From assembly GCF_001583495.1 (NCBI RefSeq), contig NZ_LQAQ01000074.1:1-64000 (forward strand): a stretch of 64,000 bases of DNA, in the 5' to 3' direction. This DNA comes from Flammeovirga sp. SJP92 (GTDB taxonomy: Bacteria > Bacteroidota > Bacteroidia > Cytophagales > Flammeovirgaceae). The notes beneath the pieces were generated by a model, which saw only the letters and a list, made by a program, of their open reading frames with translations, was not told where the DNA came from and made no database searches. Below, one piece after another: positions 33,401 through 42,710 of this stretch; positions within the stretch are counted from its first letter, which is position 1, and each line of letters begins with the position of its first letter. Both the position numbers and the translations under genes were made by a program.

Positions 33401-36236
33401 AAACGGAAATCAAATCATCAGTCAATGCTCTTCTGATTTATCAATTCTGGACAGAATCAGACCGCAAAGCATCACTTTGGTAGATTGGTTAAGAGAGGTG
33501 GAAGTTGGACAAACATTGCCTGTAACGGCAGAAGTTTTACCTGCCAATGCTTTTGATAAAACAGTACTTTGGTCTTCAACGAATCCGGGTGTTGCCACTG
33601 TAGATAACAACGGTACGGTGACAGGTGTAAGCTTAGGAAATACAGTGATCAGAGGTACGCTTCAAGATGGTGGTTTGTACGCTGAGGCCAATGTAAGTGT
33701 GAAATCACAAGTGGTGGTACAGCCTACGCAAATCATTATTCCATCGGATATCACTGTTTTCCCTGGCGGAAATATGCAAGTGACGCCTATGTATGTGCCG
33801 GAGTGGACCACAGAGAAAAACATCACTTGGTCAACAAGTAATTCTGCATTGGCTACTGTGGATGCTAACGGCTTAATTTCAGCTTCAACAACAGAAGGTA
33901 CACTTACATTAACGGCAACTTCTGCTTCCAATGCATCAGTGGTGGCCACAAGTAACCTTACAGTGGGAACTACTTTGGTGATTCAAGCGGAATCTTTCAG
34001 CAATATGGGTGGAACTGTAGGTGATATCGCTATTTATGATATTCCAACAGGTGGTCAAGGCATCAATAATGTGCAGGCGGGCGACTTCGTAGAGTATGAA
34101 GTATTTATTCCTCAAGCAGGGGAGTATTCAGTCGCTTTCTTTGCTGGAACAGCTGTAGAAGATGGTGTGATTGAGATGTTCGTCAATAGTGAAAGCCAAG
34201 GTTCCGTGAAGGTGCCAATGAACGATTGGGATGCTTATGCAACAGTTGCTTTGGGACAAAGAGTTAACCTTCCGCAAGGAAATGTAACGATTGGTTTAGT
34301 AGGTGCAGGAACATCGGATTGGCAATGGAATCTGGATTACTTCCAGATGAACTTTGAAGGAGAAATTACTTGTGATGAAAACTTGCAAAGTATCACTGTC
34401 AATGCTTCCACGACAACGATTAAAGAAGCGGAAACAGTTGTGCTAACGGCTTCACTTCTTCCATCTAATGTTTGTCCAAAAGTGATTTCGTGGTCAAGTA
34501 ATAACACTAATGTAGCGACGGTCAATAACAGTGGAGTAGTGACAGGAACCGGGGTAGGTACAGCAACTATTTCAGCAACAGTTGATGGCATTACTTCATC
34601 AATTGATATTACTGTGACGAGCAATACTATTGCTGTAACGGGTGTAACGTTGACGCCATCTACTTTAAGTTTATATGTCAATAACACCGCTCAATTGACG
34701 GCTCAAGTTGTTCCTGTGAATGCGTCGAATAAGAATGTTTCTTGGACCTCTTCTAATACATCAGTGGCTACTGTCAATAATGGTGTGGTCAGTGCAGTGG
34801 CAGAGGGAACGGCTACAATTACAGTTTCTACTGCAGACGGTGGTTTTGAAGCTCAGACGACAGTGACTGTCAATGAAATAGTAGAAGGAAGTGATATTGT
34901 GATTGAAGCAGAAAGCTTTGTAACAACAGGTGGTACATTCAATGACGGTGTTGTTCCTTTGGGAGTAAATAAAGTAGATAATATCGGTATCAATTATGTA
35001 AACAGTGAAGACTGGGCAGAATATGCCGTAAGTGGAAATGGTACCTATGAAGTGACGTATTACATTTCAACGCCAATGTCAGGAGCTTCGATTGAAGCAG
35101 TCTTAGACGGCAGTTCGGTAGGTGTAGATAATGTACCAAGCAATGGGCAATGGGACGATTATCAACCTTTAAAATCAGTTCATCAAATTGTACTCAATGG
35201 AAGTCATACATTAAGACTTGTGGGTGCAGGCACTAATGCTTGGCAATGGAACTTGGATAAAGTGGTATTAACACCGGTAACGTCTCAAACGGTTCCTGTA
35301 ACTGGCATCAATGTTACTCCTGCCAATGTCGCATTATTAGTGAATGAAACAGCACAATTATCGGCTTCCATTCTTCCTGCCAACGCTACAGATGCTTCTT
35401 ATACATGGAGCACAAATAACGCATCAGTTGCTACTGTAAATAACGGTTTAGTAACGGGAGTTGCTGAAGGTACGGCGATTATCACTGCCACTTCAAATGA
35501 CGGTGGTTTTACAGCTTCTTCAACAATTACAGTTACAAATGTTGTGACGCCTCCTAGCGGATTGGTGATTGAAGCGGAAGACTTCACAAGCACAGGCGGT
35601 ACTTACAATGATGGCAATGTGCCATTGGGTGTGAATCGTGTAACAGGATTAGGAATCAACTGGGTGAACTCAGGCGACTGGGCTGAATACAGTTTGAATG
35701 TAGAAGGTGCCGGTGAATATGAGATGGAGTATTCAATTTCAACGCCAATGAGTGGTGATGTAGCTATACAAATTGAGATTGATGGAACTGTAGTGTCAAC
35801 AGATGCCGTTCCAAACAATGGACAATGGGATGATTACCAACCATTATCAGCATCAGGTACGGCCAATCTTTCAGCAGGAATTCATACCGTAAGAATTATT
35901 GCTTCTGGAACTAACGCTTGGCAATGGAACCTTGATAAAGTGACTTTCAACCCTTCTTCTTCAACTGCAAGAAAAGTGGAATCTAAAGTAGATCTAGCGG
36001 AAGAATTATCACTTTATCCTAACCCATCGACCAATGTTGTCAACATCAAAGGTTTACCAAATGGAGCTTATCAAGTGGCATTGTACAACATCAATGGTGT
36101 ATTGGTGGATTATAAAGCTATTGACTTCAAATACATTCACCAACTGAATGTAGAAGCTCTTACTTCAGGCATTTACCTTATGAGAATTGTAGGGGAAGGC
36201 GTGGAGAAAAATGTGAGAATTTCAGTGATGAAATAA
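30486..36236 (+). CDS. GH86 beta-agarase/porphyranase with Big_2 and three CBM6 modules
   Basis: This 1916-residue T9SS-exported enzyme has a signal peptide (to about 26) and a GH86 catalytic region (about 30-570). The acid/base Glu lies in WEVINEPD (about 202) and the nucleophile Glu in IVSEFGAV (about 370). A beta-domain (to about 700) and bacterial Ig-like Big_2 domains beginning near 713, 801, 991, 1078, 1295, 1381 and 1603 alternate with CBM6 modules near 1163-1290, 1468-1598 and 1691-1822 (VIEAEDF, INWVNSGDWAEY, NAWQWNLDKV). The sorting domain begins at LSLYPNPSTN (about 1841). GH86 enzymes cut agarose or porphyran internally. A terminator follows. Confidence 0.9.
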   Translation: MNYFLQINKRIALLLILFSCAYFSKAQDVNVDVNLNIKHSVNGVSEFEREKYMTLHGTAFETDWDGEEDKLDYLLNKLDTYFGRDTGSATWKFSATEEDPNRPNRPSLEHMNELGTWLKGEYEKDYLTHQYEKKSRELIGGTNPHPTYPTLSWNGDGVTWTGWQPMDVDVSAEWVVNYLDMFFRKTEGGQGEPLPGYWEVINEPDMPMMTGHMTCTSQEKIWEYHNLVAQGVKERFGADNPYRPKIGGMTWGLHDFHLPDGISRYDENYLDQWLDGDGYITYHNMMDSEANNYRSNPWYQWDIMWQGFMDACGPNMDFYSIHIYDWPGWDINANDLPSATRAGGHTEAMLDIIEWYDLHKTGTRKELIVSEFGAVNGTYNQNNRPGAFDQKRIDWESLKPFNSMFMQFLERPDYITKSMPFTPIKAIWGDTPDQNLRYPYAMMHDTDGDGTWEWSEYIKFFELWSNVKGTRIDTKSTNRDVQVDAYVDGNKIYLILNNLENNSKEINLSFYDDYENPVQSVLVKNLYLDMNKGTSGQPALDVFEVESAPGAVTLSNDATMVLEYTFANTVTVDQTSEETKFMGEKIGSGYHEFGSELIHANGTTLTTSVNGVVVPSGDYEATVRISGAFFKAHLGSVSVKLNGVELEHNSNWRGAMEDLRNQWLGTLEIDIPAGLLQASNTIECKTNAPTDWAATQIQVWDFSKAPGREGSNAVALNGVSIEGDTEVMQGQKEALKAVLSPVNATNKALVWTSNNTSVATVDEYGVVTGVSTSGSATITATNTDGTISSSFVISAIPYADTPVASLSIEEGNSVDVDFYVTTPLTLNILPLDATNQEAVWSSSNDQTVQVDPKSGSVTGVAIGESAVITATINDNGNVITASTTVNVGIVGEEKVYCDAMVNEVTGNTNYTFDVFVNLLGTRTLKVELMQGNTVLGTGTTTTEVKGKDVVAVDLVLNNVPAVGNYSLRVSALNGNQIISQCSSDLSILDRIRPQSITLVDWLREVEVGQTLPVTAEVLPANAFDKTVLWSSTNPGVATVDNNGTVTGVSLGNTVIRGTLQDGGLYAEANVSVKSQVVVQPTQIIIPSDITVFPGGNMQVTPMYVPEWTTEKNITWSTSNSALATVDANGLISASTTEGTLTLTATSASNASVVATSNLTVGTTLVIQAESFSNMGGTVGDIAIYDIPTGGQGINNVQAGDFVEYEVFIPQAGEYSVAFFAGTAVEDGVIEMFVNSESQGSVKVPMNDWDAYATVALGQRVNLPQGNVTIGLVGAGTSDWQWNLDYFQMNFEGEITCDENLQSITVNASTTTIKEAETVVLTASLLPSNVCPKVISWSSNNTNVATVNNSGVVTGTGVGTATISATVDGITSSIDITVTSNTIAVTGVTLTPSTLSLYVNNTAQLTAQVVPVNASNKNVSWTSSNTSVATVNNGVVSAVAEGTATITVSTADGGFEAQTTVTVNEIVEGSDIVIEAESFVTTGGTFNDGVVPLGVNKVDNIGINYVNSEDWAEYAVSGNGTYEVTYYISTPMSGASIEAVLDGSSVGVDNVPSNGQWDDYQPLKSVHQIVLNGSHTLRLVGAGTNAWQWNLDKVVLTPVTSQTVPVTGINVTPANVALLVNETAQLSASILPANATDASYTWSTNNASVATVNNGLVTGVAEGTAIITATSNDGGFTASSTITVTNVVTPPSGLVIEAEDFTSTGGTYNDGNVPLGVNRVTGLGINWVNSGDWAEYSLNVEGAGEYEMEYSISTPMSGDVAIQIEIDGTVVSTDAVPNNGQWDDYQPLSASGTANLSAGIHTVRIIASGTNAWQWNLDKVTFNPSSSTARKVESKVDLAEELSLYPNPSTNVVNIKGLPNGAYQVALYNINGVLVDYKAIDFKYIHQLNVEALTSGIYLMRIVGEGVEKNVRISVMK

Positions 36237-36246
36237 AGATAAAAGG

Positions 36247-36282
36247 AGTGTGATGCTTCCCTCGGGAAGTGTTGCACTTTTT
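36247..36282 (+). terminator. Intrinsic terminator after the GH86 gene
   Basis: A 14-bp stem (AGTGTGATGCTTCC with GGAAGTGTTGCACT, four G-U pairs in RNA) closes on a CTCG loop and is followed by a short T-run. It begins 11 bp after the GH86 stop, so GH86 and GH16 are probably separate transcripts. Confidence 0.8.
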
Positions 36283-36290
36283 CAGTATCT

Positions 36291-36412
36291 GAAGGAATGA
36301 AGAATTAAGAATGTAGAGTGAAGAATGATCTAGTCTGTAATGTGATTTATGAAGTCGTTTTATAATTACATTTTGGATCTAATATTAACCCTTCATTCTG
36401 TATTCTTCATTC
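36291..36412. repeat. Imperfect inverted repeat between the two agarase genes
   Basis: GGAATGAAGAATTAAGAATG at the left faces the complement GGAATGAAGAATACAGAATG at the right. Similar AATTAAGAAT-type arms occur at about 13760-13915. It may be a short AT-rich foldback element. Confidence 0.45.
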
Positions 36413-36464
36413 CTATCAATACACCCTTAAATCAAATTTTTTACTATCAATTTAGTTTATAGAA

Positions 36465-39014
36465 ATGAAAGAATTACTCTTACTAATTTTAGGTTGTTTG
36501 GTGTTTTTCAATACCTCAGCACAGGATTGGAGCGGTATTGCCGTCCCTGCCAATGCGGGATCAGGAAACACTTGGCAACTGCAAGACAACGTGTCAGACG
36601 ACTTTAATTATACTTTTAACCCTGTCAATGCAAAGACCAACTTTGGAGATGGAAAATGGTACAATTTCTATCATAATACTTGGGATGGCCCGGGTACTAC
36701 GTATTGGAAATATCAAAATGTATCGGTGAAAAACGGAAGCTTATTTATCAATGCTTCAAGATGGGATCAAAATAACCAAGCCAACCCTTGGAATGGTAAT
36801 GCTCCAAAAATGGGATTGCCGAATAATGGGGTGAACTCAGGTTGTGTGACTTCCAATGCAAGAGTGCAATATCCTGTTTATGTGGAATCGGCTATTAGTG
36901 TGGCGAACATCAGTTTAGCATCATGTTTTTGGTTATTGAGTCCAGATGATACACAGGAAATTGACATCATCGAGAACTACGGTGGAGTGAATGGCTTTAA
37001 GCATTTGACGCATATTTCTCATCACTCTTTTATTAGAAGTCCTTTTCATGATTATCAGCCAAGAGATTGGAACAGTTGGTGGCCTGATAGCCGTGTAAAT
37101 ACTTCTTACGGTTGGGGTGATTGGGCTTGGAACAATGGAGATCGTAGGTATTTAAGATTGGGCGTTTATTGGAAAACACCAAATCATTTTGAGTATTATA
37201 TCGATGGTGAATTAGTGAGAGTGATGTATCATAATGCCATTGCCACTTTAATGAATGGCACTTGGGAGTATACGTATTACAACAGTCAGCACCCTGCCAA
37301 CACAGTTGATTCATGGGGAAATAATGTAGGTGGAATGCCTGTCAATGCTTCAAATGGTTATTCTGAAGTAACGCTTTACGCTACAAGTACTTCATTCAAT
37401 ATGAATACATTACAATCAGCAAGTGATAATTCAAATGGTATCAATGTGATTGATCCAGGAGCTTATCAAAATGGGAATGGTTTTACAAAGGAGATGGACA
37501 TTATCATCAATGTAGAATCTCAAAGTTGGTTGGTAAGCAGAGGTGAAACACCTTCAAATGCAGATTTGTTAGCCGATTCAAAAAATACAATGGAAGTGGA
37601 TTGGGTAAGGGTGTACAAGCCGGTGCCCAGTGGAGGAACTGTAGGCGTAACTGACATTATGGTGACACCTTCCACTTTGGCATTAGAAACAGGTGCTCAA
37701 GGTAATCTTACTGGTCAAGTAGTGCCTGCCAATGCTACGGATCAAACTATGCTTTTTGCTTCTAATAATGAAAACGTGGCCACTGTTAATCAGTCGGGTG
37801 TGGTGACAGCAGTAGGAGAAGGTACGGCAGTGATTACAGCCACATCAACTGATGGCGGATTTACGGCAACTTCAACGGTGACAGTAAGCAATTCATCTAC
37901 TCCTCCCGTTCAAGGAGAAGCTTTTACAGTAGAAGCAGAATCATTTACCAACACAGGTGGTACTTTTAATGACGGTCAAGTACCCTTCGGTATGAATATT
38001 ATGACAGGGGGTGTGAATTATGTGAATGCGGGTGACTGGGCAGAATATTCTATCAATGCCACTGGCACTTACACCTTAGAATATTTGATTTCAACACCCA
38101 TGACATCAGGAACACAAGTGAGCCTCTTGGTTGATGGCGTAACGGTAAACACCACCAATGTTCCGAATAATGGAAGTTGGAGCAATTTTACATCACTTTC
38201 AGCCTCAGGTACAATTACTTTCAGTGGTAATCATACTTTGAGAATATTGGCATCAGGAAGTAATGATTGGCAATGGAACTTAGATAAATTAATCTTCACT
38301 CCTGAAGAGGAGGTGACAACTCCTCCAACGTCTTCCAACTTCAGTATAGAAGCCGAAGATTTTACGAATACAGGCGGAACATTTAATGACGCATTCGTGC
38401 CTTATGGAGTAAGCATTATGACAGGTGTAGGTATTAACTACGTCAATGGTGGAGACTGGACAGAATATAGTGTCAACGTTCCCAATGCAGGTGATTATAA
38501 CATTGAGTATATGATCTCGACTCCCATGACAACGGGTACAGGAATTCAGATTTCTGTAGATGGAACCGTAGTGGCAACGGATGCTGTTCCCGCTAATGGA
38601 GGATGGAATAATTTCGAAGCATTGATGGCAAGCTCATCCGTTTATCTTTCATCAGGATTACACAGTTTTAGAATAACAGCATCGGGTAGTAATGATTGGC
38701 AATGGAATTTAGATAAAGTCAACTTTTCAACGGGAAGCAGTGGAAGAGAGATTGTAGCCTCTGTAGAAGAGGACTTACAAAAGGTAATAGCTTACCCTAA
38801 TCCATCATCAGGTGTAGTCAATTTGAAGGGACTAGAAATTGGACAATACAATTTGGAAGTATATAATCTTAATGGAGAAAAAGTGTATCAATCATCAATA
38901 GATTTCAACTATAAACACCAACTAGATTTAAATACTCTTCCTAAGGGTATTTATTTTATTAATATCAATGGTAAAAGACAATCGGATAAGATAAAAGTGG
39001 TACTAATGAACTAA
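36465..39014 (+). CDS. GH16 beta-agarase/porphyranase with Big_2 and two CBM6 modules
   Basis: This 849-residue protein has a signal peptide (to about 19) and a GH16 jelly-roll domain (20-385). The catalytic signature is EIDIIENYGG (ExDxxE, Glu at about 165 and 170). Flanking motifs are FGDGKWYNFYHNTWDGPG, GCVTSNARVQYPVYVE and HISHHSF, typical of the agarase/porphyranase branch rather than laminarinases. A Big_2 domain (392-475), two CBM6 modules (485-612 and 625-757, NDWQWNLDK) and a T9SS sorting domain (from about 774, VIAYPNPSSG) complete it. It follows GH86 on the same strand, with its own terminator. The enzyme is secreted and endo-acting; agarose versus porphyran preference cannot be read from the sequence. 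Confidence 0.9.
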   Translation: MKELLLLILGCLVFFNTSAQDWSGIAVPANAGSGNTWQLQDNVSDDFNYTFNPVNAKTNFGDGKWYNFYHNTWDGPGTTYWKYQNVSVKNGSLFINASRWDQNNQANPWNGNAPKMGLPNNGVNSGCVTSNARVQYPVYVESAISVANISLASCFWLLSPDDTQEIDIIENYGGVNGFKHLTHISHHSFIRSPFHDYQPRDWNSWWPDSRVNTSYGWGDWAWNNGDRRYLRLGVYWKTPNHFEYYIDGELVRVMYHNAIATLMNGTWEYTYYNSQHPANTVDSWGNNVGGMPVNASNGYSEVTLYATSTSFNMNTLQSASDNSNGINVIDPGAYQNGNGFTKEMDIIINVESQSWLVSRGETPSNADLLADSKNTMEVDWVRVYKPVPSGGTVGVTDIMVTPSTLALETGAQGNLTGQVVPANATDQTMLFASNNENVATVNQSGVVTAVGEGTAVITATSTDGGFTATSTVTVSNSSTPPVQGEAFTVEAESFTNTGGTFNDGQVPFGMNIMTGGVNYVNAGDWAEYSINATGTYTLEYLISTPMTSGTQVSLLVDGVTVNTTNVPNNGSWSNFTSLSASGTITFSGNHTLRILASGSNDWQWNLDKLIFTPEEEVTTPPTSSNFSIEAEDFTNTGGTFNDAFVPYGVSIMTGVGINYVNGGDWTEYSVNVPNAGDYNIEYMISTPMTTGTGIQISVDGTVVATDAVPANGGWNNFEALMASSSVYLSSGLHSFRITASGSNDWQWNLDKVNFSTGSSGREIVASVEEDLQKVIAYPNPSSGVVNLKGLEIGQYNLEVYNLNGEKVYQSSIDFNYKHQLDLNTLPKGIYFININGKRQSDKIKVVLMN

Positions 39015-39129
39015 AGAACGGATAATTCAAATAGTGTTTTTACGAGGGTGAAATAGTGAGCTAGAACAGTTCAGTTCACTATCATTCGCTTTTGTAATTG
39101 TAATTATATCATACAAGTAACTTCTGAAA

Positions 39130-39162
39130 AACGGGGTTAGATTTTCTGGCTTCGTTTTTTTT
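39130..39162 (+). terminator. Intrinsic terminator after the GH16 gene
   Basis: The stem AACGGGGTTA / TGGCTTCGTT pairs completely if G-U pairs are allowed and is followed by eight T residues. It lies about 115 bp after the GH16 stop. Confidence 0.65.
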
Positions 39163-39197
39163 AGTTAATAAGGATATAGTCATTGTAACAAGTTTTT

Positions 39198-39240
39198 CAT
39201 AGTTCGAAGTAACATCTTTTGATGAATACAACGAACTATG
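39198..39240. other. Inverted repeat between convergent agarase and sulfatase genes
   Basis: The perfect 9-bp arms CATAGTTCG / CGAACTATG have 25 bp between them. The element lies 34 bp beyond the end of the minus-strand sulfatase gene. No T-run follows on either strand, so a terminator role is uncertain. Confidence 0.4.
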
Positions 39241-39273
39241 ATAAAGTGATTACTTTTATTAAAGCAATACAGG

Positions 39274-40677
39274 TTATTTATCTCTTTTCATTTTAGAGTA
39301 ATCCAAATTTGGATATTCTTTCATACTTTCAAAGTATGGAATCATAGCCTCTTGGAATTTGAAGAACAATGGAATACCTCCACTTCGTCCATATAGGTTG
39401 AAAAGTTCTTTTGGATCTGTTTTTAGATTATAGAATTCCGGAATTTGCCCTAGTTTGATCGGAGGAGCTATACAACTTTGAAATTTTGAAAACTTCACAA
39501 AGTGCGCTTTGTATTGTGCCCAACGAACTACTGTCAAATCACCATAATAATATACTAAACGATGATCTCGGTTGGAATGCTCTTGCTTTCCTAGTAAGAA
39601 ATCAGTTTGATCGAAACCATCAATTGGGCGATCGTCTGGCATTTCAGCGCCTACAATATTGGCGAGTGTTGGCATAAAATCCATGGCATGAAACATCTCT
39701 TCAGATTTCCAATTTGAACGGATTTTATTGGGCCACGACATCATACCTACAGTACGAAGTCCACCTTCCCATCCAGAACCTAATTCACCTGCCCATGGAC
39801 CAGGGTCGCCGTTATGATCCGCCTCTGGAGAATAACGTGTAGGACCATTGTCTGAGAAGAAAATAATGATTGTATTTTCACGAATACCTGCATCATCAAT
39901 AGCACCTACAATCTGACTAACATTATAATCAATTTCCATTAGTACATCAGTATACGCACCACCTTTTGATTTACCAGCAAAATTGGGGTGAGGGACTACT
40001 GGATGATGAGGGTTGATAAAAGTAGTAAGCAAGAAGAAAGGCTCTTTTTTATTCGCATGTTTCTTGATATAGTCAACACTTTTCGCTGTAAGTTCACTAT
40101 CAATTAAACCTCTTTTTTCAAGTGTCATATCAGCCACCACTTTAGCTTCCTCACCTGCTTTGGCACTAAGGATACCTTGAGGTGGGATCAAATCTTCTTG
40201 ATAACCAGGGAAAGAACTGTCAACTGGGAAACTTGAATTTGCAACACCATACCACTCATCAAATCCTTGATTTTGAGGTTGTCTGTCGGCCGTTTCACCA
40301 AGGTGCCATTTACCATAATTTGCCGTCGAATAACCTACCGATTTCAACATTTCCGCTATAGTCACTTCCATAGGATGAAGTCCGCCTGGCTCACCTGGAA
40401 TAACATAACCTGATGTACCCGAACGGATAGGCATACGAGCGGTCATAAAAGATGCTCTTGATGCCGTACAACTTGCATCAATTTGAAAATCTAAAAACTG
40501 AATTCCAGACTCAGCCAGTTTATCCATATGTGGAGTAGGTACACGTAATCCACCATAACATCCCATGTCACCATATCCTTGATTATCAGTCATCATAATG
40601 ACAATATTTGGCTTATCTTGTCCCATACTAATCGTTGTTGTAAAACACATTAGTACGATAAAAATTAACTGTTTCAT
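39274..40677 (-). CDS. Type I (S1) sulfatase, arylsulfatase-like
   Basis: This 467-residue exported protein has a signal peptide (to about 19) and an S1 sulfatase fold: NIVIMMTDNQGYGDMGCYGG (metal-binding Asp residues), ASCTASRASF with the Cys (about 70) to be converted to formylglycine, YGKWHLGE, and FFSDNGPTRY with the second metal-ligand group. The activation motif is C-T-A-S-R rather than the commoner C-x-P-S-R; Ala at that place is tolerated in the family. Opposite the agarases and divergent from the AraC gene, it probably removes sulfate from agar-type galactans such as porphyran (inference). Anaerobic or aerobic maturation would need an enzyme not in this window. Confidence 0.88.
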   Translation of the reverse strand: MKQLIFIVLMCFTTTISMGQDKPNIVIMMTDNQGYGDMGCYGGLRVPTPHMDKLAESGIQFLDFQIDASCTASRASFMTARMPIRSGTSGYVIPGEPGGLHPMEVTIAEMLKSVGYSTANYGKWHLGETADRQPQNQGFDEWYGVANSSFPVDSSFPGYQEDLIPPQGILSAKAGEEAKVVADMTLEKRGLIDSELTAKSVDYIKKHANKKEPFFLLTTFINPHHPVVPHPNFAGKSKGGAYTDVLMEIDYNVSQIVGAIDDAGIRENTIIIFFSDNGPTRYSPEADHNGDPGPWAGELGSGWEGGLRTVGMMSWPNKIRSNWKSEEMFHAMDFMPTLANIVGAEMPDDRPIDGFDQTDFLLGKQEHSNRDHRLVYYYGDLTVVRWAQYKAHFVKFSKFQSCIAPPIKLGQIPEFYNLKTDPKELFNLYGRSGGIPLFFKFQEAMIPYFESMKEYPNLDYSKMKRDK

Positions 40678-40853
40678 GTAAATGATTTGTTTTAGTTTAT
40701 ATGATAATTGTATTGTTAATCACACTTCGTAATGATGGATACAAAAGTCGTTATTGTAATCGGGTTTAATAATTCATATTATTGTCAACAGTATTCAAAT
40801 AAATAACATAATACTCCTGTTTAAACTAAAGAGTATCAAAAGAGGTAGCATTA

Positions 40854-41840
40854 ATGGATAAACCGGCATTAGTACTAGGGATAGAAGATGAAATAAATCC
40901 ACAAGCATTCTATAGTGAGTTTAGTGAAAAATATGGTGGAACTTGGGATGGATCACATTATTCATTTGATAATGAATTGGGACGTGGAGACTTTTATGCC
41001 CATACTTATCTTAATGGTATTGTTATCGTTATGGCTGATTTCAATGTTAAAGTTCCCATTGAAATAATCAATACTCCTAAGAATGAAGAGCGAATTGTGG
41101 CTATCCGTATAGGTTTTTATGGAGATATGTTAGGTCACTCCCCCAATGCCGGCAATACCGAAGGAATCTCTATTTATGATGCCAACCGACCTTATAATTT
41201 AACCTTCCCAGGCAATAAAACGATCCGATGGATGTCGATTAGAGTTCCCTTACAACTGATTGATGATTGGAAAACTTCTGATAAGCAAAATGATAAATTT
41301 TTTAGAAGGCTGAAAGAGGAAAAAGATTGGTTCTTTTACCATAGACTTTCACCAGAGGTTGAATCGCTTGTTCGAAATTCTTTTATGGAAAGAACAGATG
41401 CAAGGTTAAATAAATCAATATTTTATGCAAGAGCCTATGAGATTATCGCTCGATTGATTGTCCTTATAGAGGATGATTCCAGTAATCTAACGAGTAATAA
41501 TATTCATCCTGATGATTTTTCTTTAATGCTCAATATCAAAGAACAGATTTTATCTGATTACTCTATTTTACCTAACCTTGATACAATCAGTGAAAACAAT
41601 AATATCAGTAAATCTAAACTCCAAAGAGCTTTTAAAGCGGTCTATGGAATGCCTATCATTAAGTTCTTTAATCAACATCGATTGGAAGAGGCAAACCGTC
41701 TATTTAAATACACTACAAAATCCGTTTTTGAAGTAAGTGATGAGTTAGGATTTCATAGTGCCTCACACCTTAGTCGCACTTTTAAAAAGCAGTTTGGTTA
41801 TAGCCCGAATGATTTGAGAAGTGATGGTTTTAATCAATAA
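40854..41840 (+). CDS. AraC family transcriptional regulator
   Basis: This 328-residue cytoplasmic regulator has a C-terminal AraC/XylS double helix-turn-helix (about 225-325): NLDTISENNNISKSKLQRAF for the first and FEVSDELGFHSASHLSRTFK for the second, ending with QFGYSPNDLR. The N-terminal 200 residues form an unassigned sensing domain resembling those of Bacteroidota AraC regulators. The 176-bp gap shared with the divergent sulfatase gene is the likely target. Control of the neighbouring agarase/sulfatase genes is plausible from position only. Confidence 0.85.
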   Translation: MDKPALVLGIEDEINPQAFYSEFSEKYGGTWDGSHYSFDNELGRGDFYAHTYLNGIVIVMADFNVKVPIEIINTPKNEERIVAIRIGFYGDMLGHSPNAGNTEGISIYDANRPYNLTFPGNKTIRWMSIRVPLQLIDDWKTSDKQNDKFFRRLKEEKDWFFYHRLSPEVESLVRNSFMERTDARLNKSIFYARAYEIIARLIVLIEDDSSNLTSNNIHPDDFSLMLNIKEQILSDYSILPNLDTISENNNISKSKLQRAFKAVYGMPIIKFFNQHRLEEANRLFKYTTKSVFEVSDELGFHSASHLSRTFKKQFGYSPNDLRSDGFNQ

Positions 41841-41870
41841 TATTGGCTTGTTCTTTAAAGAGCAGTAATA

Positions 41871-41907
41871 AAAAAAACCCTCAATCATTTATTAAAATGA
41901 AAGAGGG
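41871..41907 (-). terminator. Intrinsic terminator after the DUF4382 gene
   Basis: The stem CCCTCAATCATTT / AAATGAAAGAGGG has two mismatches and, on the minus strand, is followed by a run of T residues. It lies just beyond the lipoprotein gene and also separates it from the convergent AraC gene. Confidence 0.75.
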
Positions 41908-41941
41908 ACTTCAAAAATATCTTTATGTCAAAAAAGTAAGC

Positions 41942-42544
41942 TTACTGCACTTTTTCGATATATAAAACACCTTCTTTTGGAGCACCAGCTGTACCTTGTT
42001 GTAGTACATAGTCGCCGTTTCCGTTAGCCACTAATCTTAAGCTACCGTCCATATCCAACTTAAGGATATATTTAGTGTTAGTAGCTAAAGCAGAATCATA
42101 TTCTACATCAAAAGATAACTCTTTGTGAGCCACTTTTAAATTAGCAGGAGTGTCCGAACCAGTTTCGATTACATAGCTGTCCTCGTTTTTATCTAAACCA
42201 AGAATAGCACTTTCTACTTCGCCGATAGGAAGTGTTTCGTCAGACCAGATAAGCGTATCTTTGCTTTCGAAGTGTAGTAAATCTACATAACCTTTTCCTT
42301 CTTCTTTGTTGAAAGTTACCGATTGACCACCTACTTGTACTGTAAGTGAAGCCACTGATACAACTACTGAGTCAACGCCGGGGATATCCGTTGCTGTAGT
42401 TCTTGTGTTGGACGCTGATGAAATATCACCAGATCTTAAGCTTACATCAGCTCTAGAAGAACCTGTTGAATCATCATCATTGTTACATCCGCCAAAGCAA
42501 AGAGCTCCAGCTAGTAATGAGTAAAGTAGAAACTTTTTTTTCAT
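41942..42544 (-). CDS. DUF4382 family lipoprotein
   Basis: This 200-residue protein has a lipobox (LAGALCFGGC, with DDD after it; acidic residues behind the Cys often mark surface export in Bacteroidota). The body matches DUF4382: VDSVVVSVASLTVQVGGQ, YVDLLHF, LPIGEVESAILGLDKNED and LKLDMDGSLRLV. Such proteins are predicted beta-sandwiches of unknown role. It lies 166 bp downstream of the giant adhesin gene on the same strand, but the hairpin after that gene argues for separate transcription. Confidence 0.7.
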   Translation of the reverse strand: MKKKFLLYSLLAGALCFGGCNNDDDSTGSSRADVSLRSGDISSASNTRTTATDIPGVDSVVVSVASLTVQVGGQSVTFNKEEGKGYVDLLHFESKDTLIWSDETLPIGEVESAILGLDKNEDSYVIETGSDTPANLKVAHKELSFDVEYDSALATNTKYILKLDMDGSLRLVANGNGDYVLQQGTAGAPKEGVLYIEKVQ

Positions 42545-42664
42545 AATAGTAAATTATCGTTTTTTACAGTCCTGCAAATATGACAGTTTTCCAAGTAAGA
42601 TGGACAAACTATTTGATTAAATTAATTAAAAAAATTCTAATGAAGGTGTTAATTATGCCTATTT

Positions 42665-42708
42665 CATCATCATCAACCCATAAATTAATTCATGGGTTGA
42701 TGATGATG
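42665..42708. terminator. Strong hairpin directly after the giant adhesin gene
   Basis: The perfect 17-bp stem CATCATCATCAACCCAT / ATGGGTTGATGATGATG has a 10-nt loop and sits 2 bp after the adhesin stop codon. No T-run follows on the minus strand, so it may protect the 3' end of the mRNA or work as a factor-assisted terminator. Confidence 0.55.
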
Positions 42709-42710
42709 GA

